From NCBI GenBank assembly GCA_020446665.1, contig JAGREF010000085.1, forward strand, positions 1 to 15,124: a stretch of DNA of 15,124 nucleotides. Reading direction: 5' to 3'. The stretch is from Sphingomonadaceae bacterium (lineage in GTDB: Bacteria > Pseudomonadota > Alphaproteobacteria > Sphingomonadales > Sphingomonadaceae). A model generated the notes under the pieces. The model was not told where the DNA came from and ran no database searches. It worked only from the letters and a program-made list of their open reading frames with translations. Numbering within the stretch: position 1 is the stretch's first letter; every line of letters starts with the position of its first letter. Shown here piece after piece: positions 14,338 to 15,124 of the stretch. The position numbers and the translations under genes are program-made.

Positions 14338-15124
14338 GTGAGTGACGTGAAAATCGGACGGGCACTGCTGTCAGTGTCCGACAAGGCTGGCTTGGTCGAA
14401 CTGGGGCAGGCGCTGGCTGCACGGGGTGTGGAACTGCTTTCCACCGGCGGCACAGCCAAGGCGCTGCGCGAAGCGGGGCTCAACGTGAAGGACGTCTCCG
14501 ATCACACTGGCTTCCCCGAAATGATGGATGGTCGCGTGAAGACGCTGCACCCGATGATCCATGGCGGGCTGCTCGCCGTGCGTGACAATCCCGAACACGC
14601 CGCTGCTATGGAAGAACATGCGATTGGCGCAATCGATCTGGTCGTCGTCAATCTCTACCCCTTCGAAGCGACTGTGGCGCGCGGGGCAGAGCGGGACGAG
14701 ATCATCGAGAATATCGACATTGGCGGGCCCAGCATGGTTCGCTCTGCTGCCAAGAATCACCAATTTGTCACTATTGTCACCGATCCGGCTGATTATGCGA
14801 CGCTGGTGGAAGAGTTGGAAACGCGCGATGGCGCAACTTCGCTCGCCTTCCGCCGGCAATGCGCAGCCAAGGCCTATGCCGCCACCGCCGCCTATGATTC
14901 CATGATCAGCCAATGGTTTGCCTTTGCCGATCAGGGCCAGACCTTCCCCGACATGCTGGCGATCAATGGCAAGGCGCCGACCGTGCTGCGCTATGGCGAG
15001 AACCCGCATCAGCAGGCCGCGCTCTATACGCCAGTCGGCCCGCACGCATCAGGCATTGCCCAAGCGGTGCAGGTTCAGGGCAAGGAACTGTCCTACAACA
15101 ATTACAACGATGCCGATGCCGCGC
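14338..15124 (+). CDS. purH: Bifunctional AICAR formyltransferase/IMP cyclohydrolase, 3' end outside window
   Basis: Carries out the last two steps of purine synthesis, AICAR to FAICAR to IMP. The 262 codons present begin with GTG 14338, giving [20 protein letters not shown], a typical purH start. The IMP cyclohydrolase (MGS-like) domain is complete, with [45 protein letters not shown] and [17 protein letters not shown]. The formyltransferase domain has begun ([15 protein letters not shown], then [13 protein letters not shown]). About half the gene lies beyond position 15124. The GTG start and the 6-base spacing from the upstream stop suggest translation tied to the operon. Confidence 0.97.
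   Translation, partial: MSDVKIGRALLSVSDKAGLVELGQALAARGVELLSTGGTAKALREAGLNVKDVSDHTGFPEMMDGRVKTLHPMIHGGLLAVRDNPEHAAAMEEHAIGAIDLVVVNLYPFEATVARGAERDEIIENIDIGGPSMVRSAAKNHQFVTIVTDPADYATLVEELETRDGATSLAFRRQCAAKAYAATAAYDSMISQWFAFADQGQTFPDMLAINGKAPTVLRYGENPHQQAALYTPVGPHASGIAQAVQVQGKELSYNNYNDADAA

Noticed and set aside
1..15124. CRISPR arrays, tRNA/rRNA genes, insertion sequences
   Set aside because: No regularly spaced repeats, cloverleaf-like segments, transposase motifs or flanking inverted repeats were seen on either strand.

Overview
The window looks like the chromosome of a GC-rich alphaproteobacterium, most likely a sphingomonad (Sphingomonadaceae/Erythrobacteraceae). I base this on the codon use, the rpe - heparinase II/III-like - purH gene order, and the type of RiPP cluster. 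No genome comparison was possible, so the placement is inference.

Layout. Positions 1-1491 (minus) hold an acyl-CoA synthetase of the ANL superfamily, cut by the window edge only at its extreme C-terminus. Divergent from it lies a short-chain dehydrogenase gene (1629-2178, plus). It has lost its catalytic middle by an internal deletion with a frame change. The space between them carries a near-perfect 16-bp palindrome inside a candidate promoter. Next, on the minus strand, comes a tight run of M20 metallo-amidohydrolase, lasso-peptide B2-type leader peptidase and sulfotransferase (transcribed 4766 to 2185). Divergent from that run is a translationally coupled plus-strand pair: a diacylglycerol kinase-like lipid kinase and a nucleotidyltransferase-like protein that resembles the Tam41 type of CDP-diacylglycerol synthase. 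A DUF2141 secreted protein (minus) converges on this pair. Its probable intrinsic terminator lies inside the 3' end of the convergent gene.

The main point of interest is 7468-11645 (minus). This is the core of a lasso-peptide-like RiPP cluster: PqqD-like recognition protein (B1), a 43-residue precursor (A), an asparagine-synthetase-like cyclase (C) and an ABC exporter (D). The precursor has a good ribosome-binding site, a consensus-like promoter and a perfect dyad at the presumed transcription start. Its leader has the W-x2-P-x-L-x3-G recognition motif, but the expected core has no Asp or Glu. A Gln sits where the ring acceptor acid would normally be, and the usual leader Thr is Ala. Its product may therefore not be a canonical lasso peptide. 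The partner protease B2 and a possible tailoring sulfotransferase lie about 4 kb from the end of the core, beyond four unrelated-looking genes, so the pathway appears split into two loci.

The right end returns to housekeeping: rpe (11792-12454), overlapping a heparinase II/III-like gene, then purH running off the window. B1 and rpe are divergent and share a 146-bp intergenic region with a candidate promoter for each. The B1 promoter is placed so that its message would be leaderless. There are no tRNA, rRNA, CRISPR or insertion-sequence signatures that I can see, and no gene-free stretch over 300 bases.
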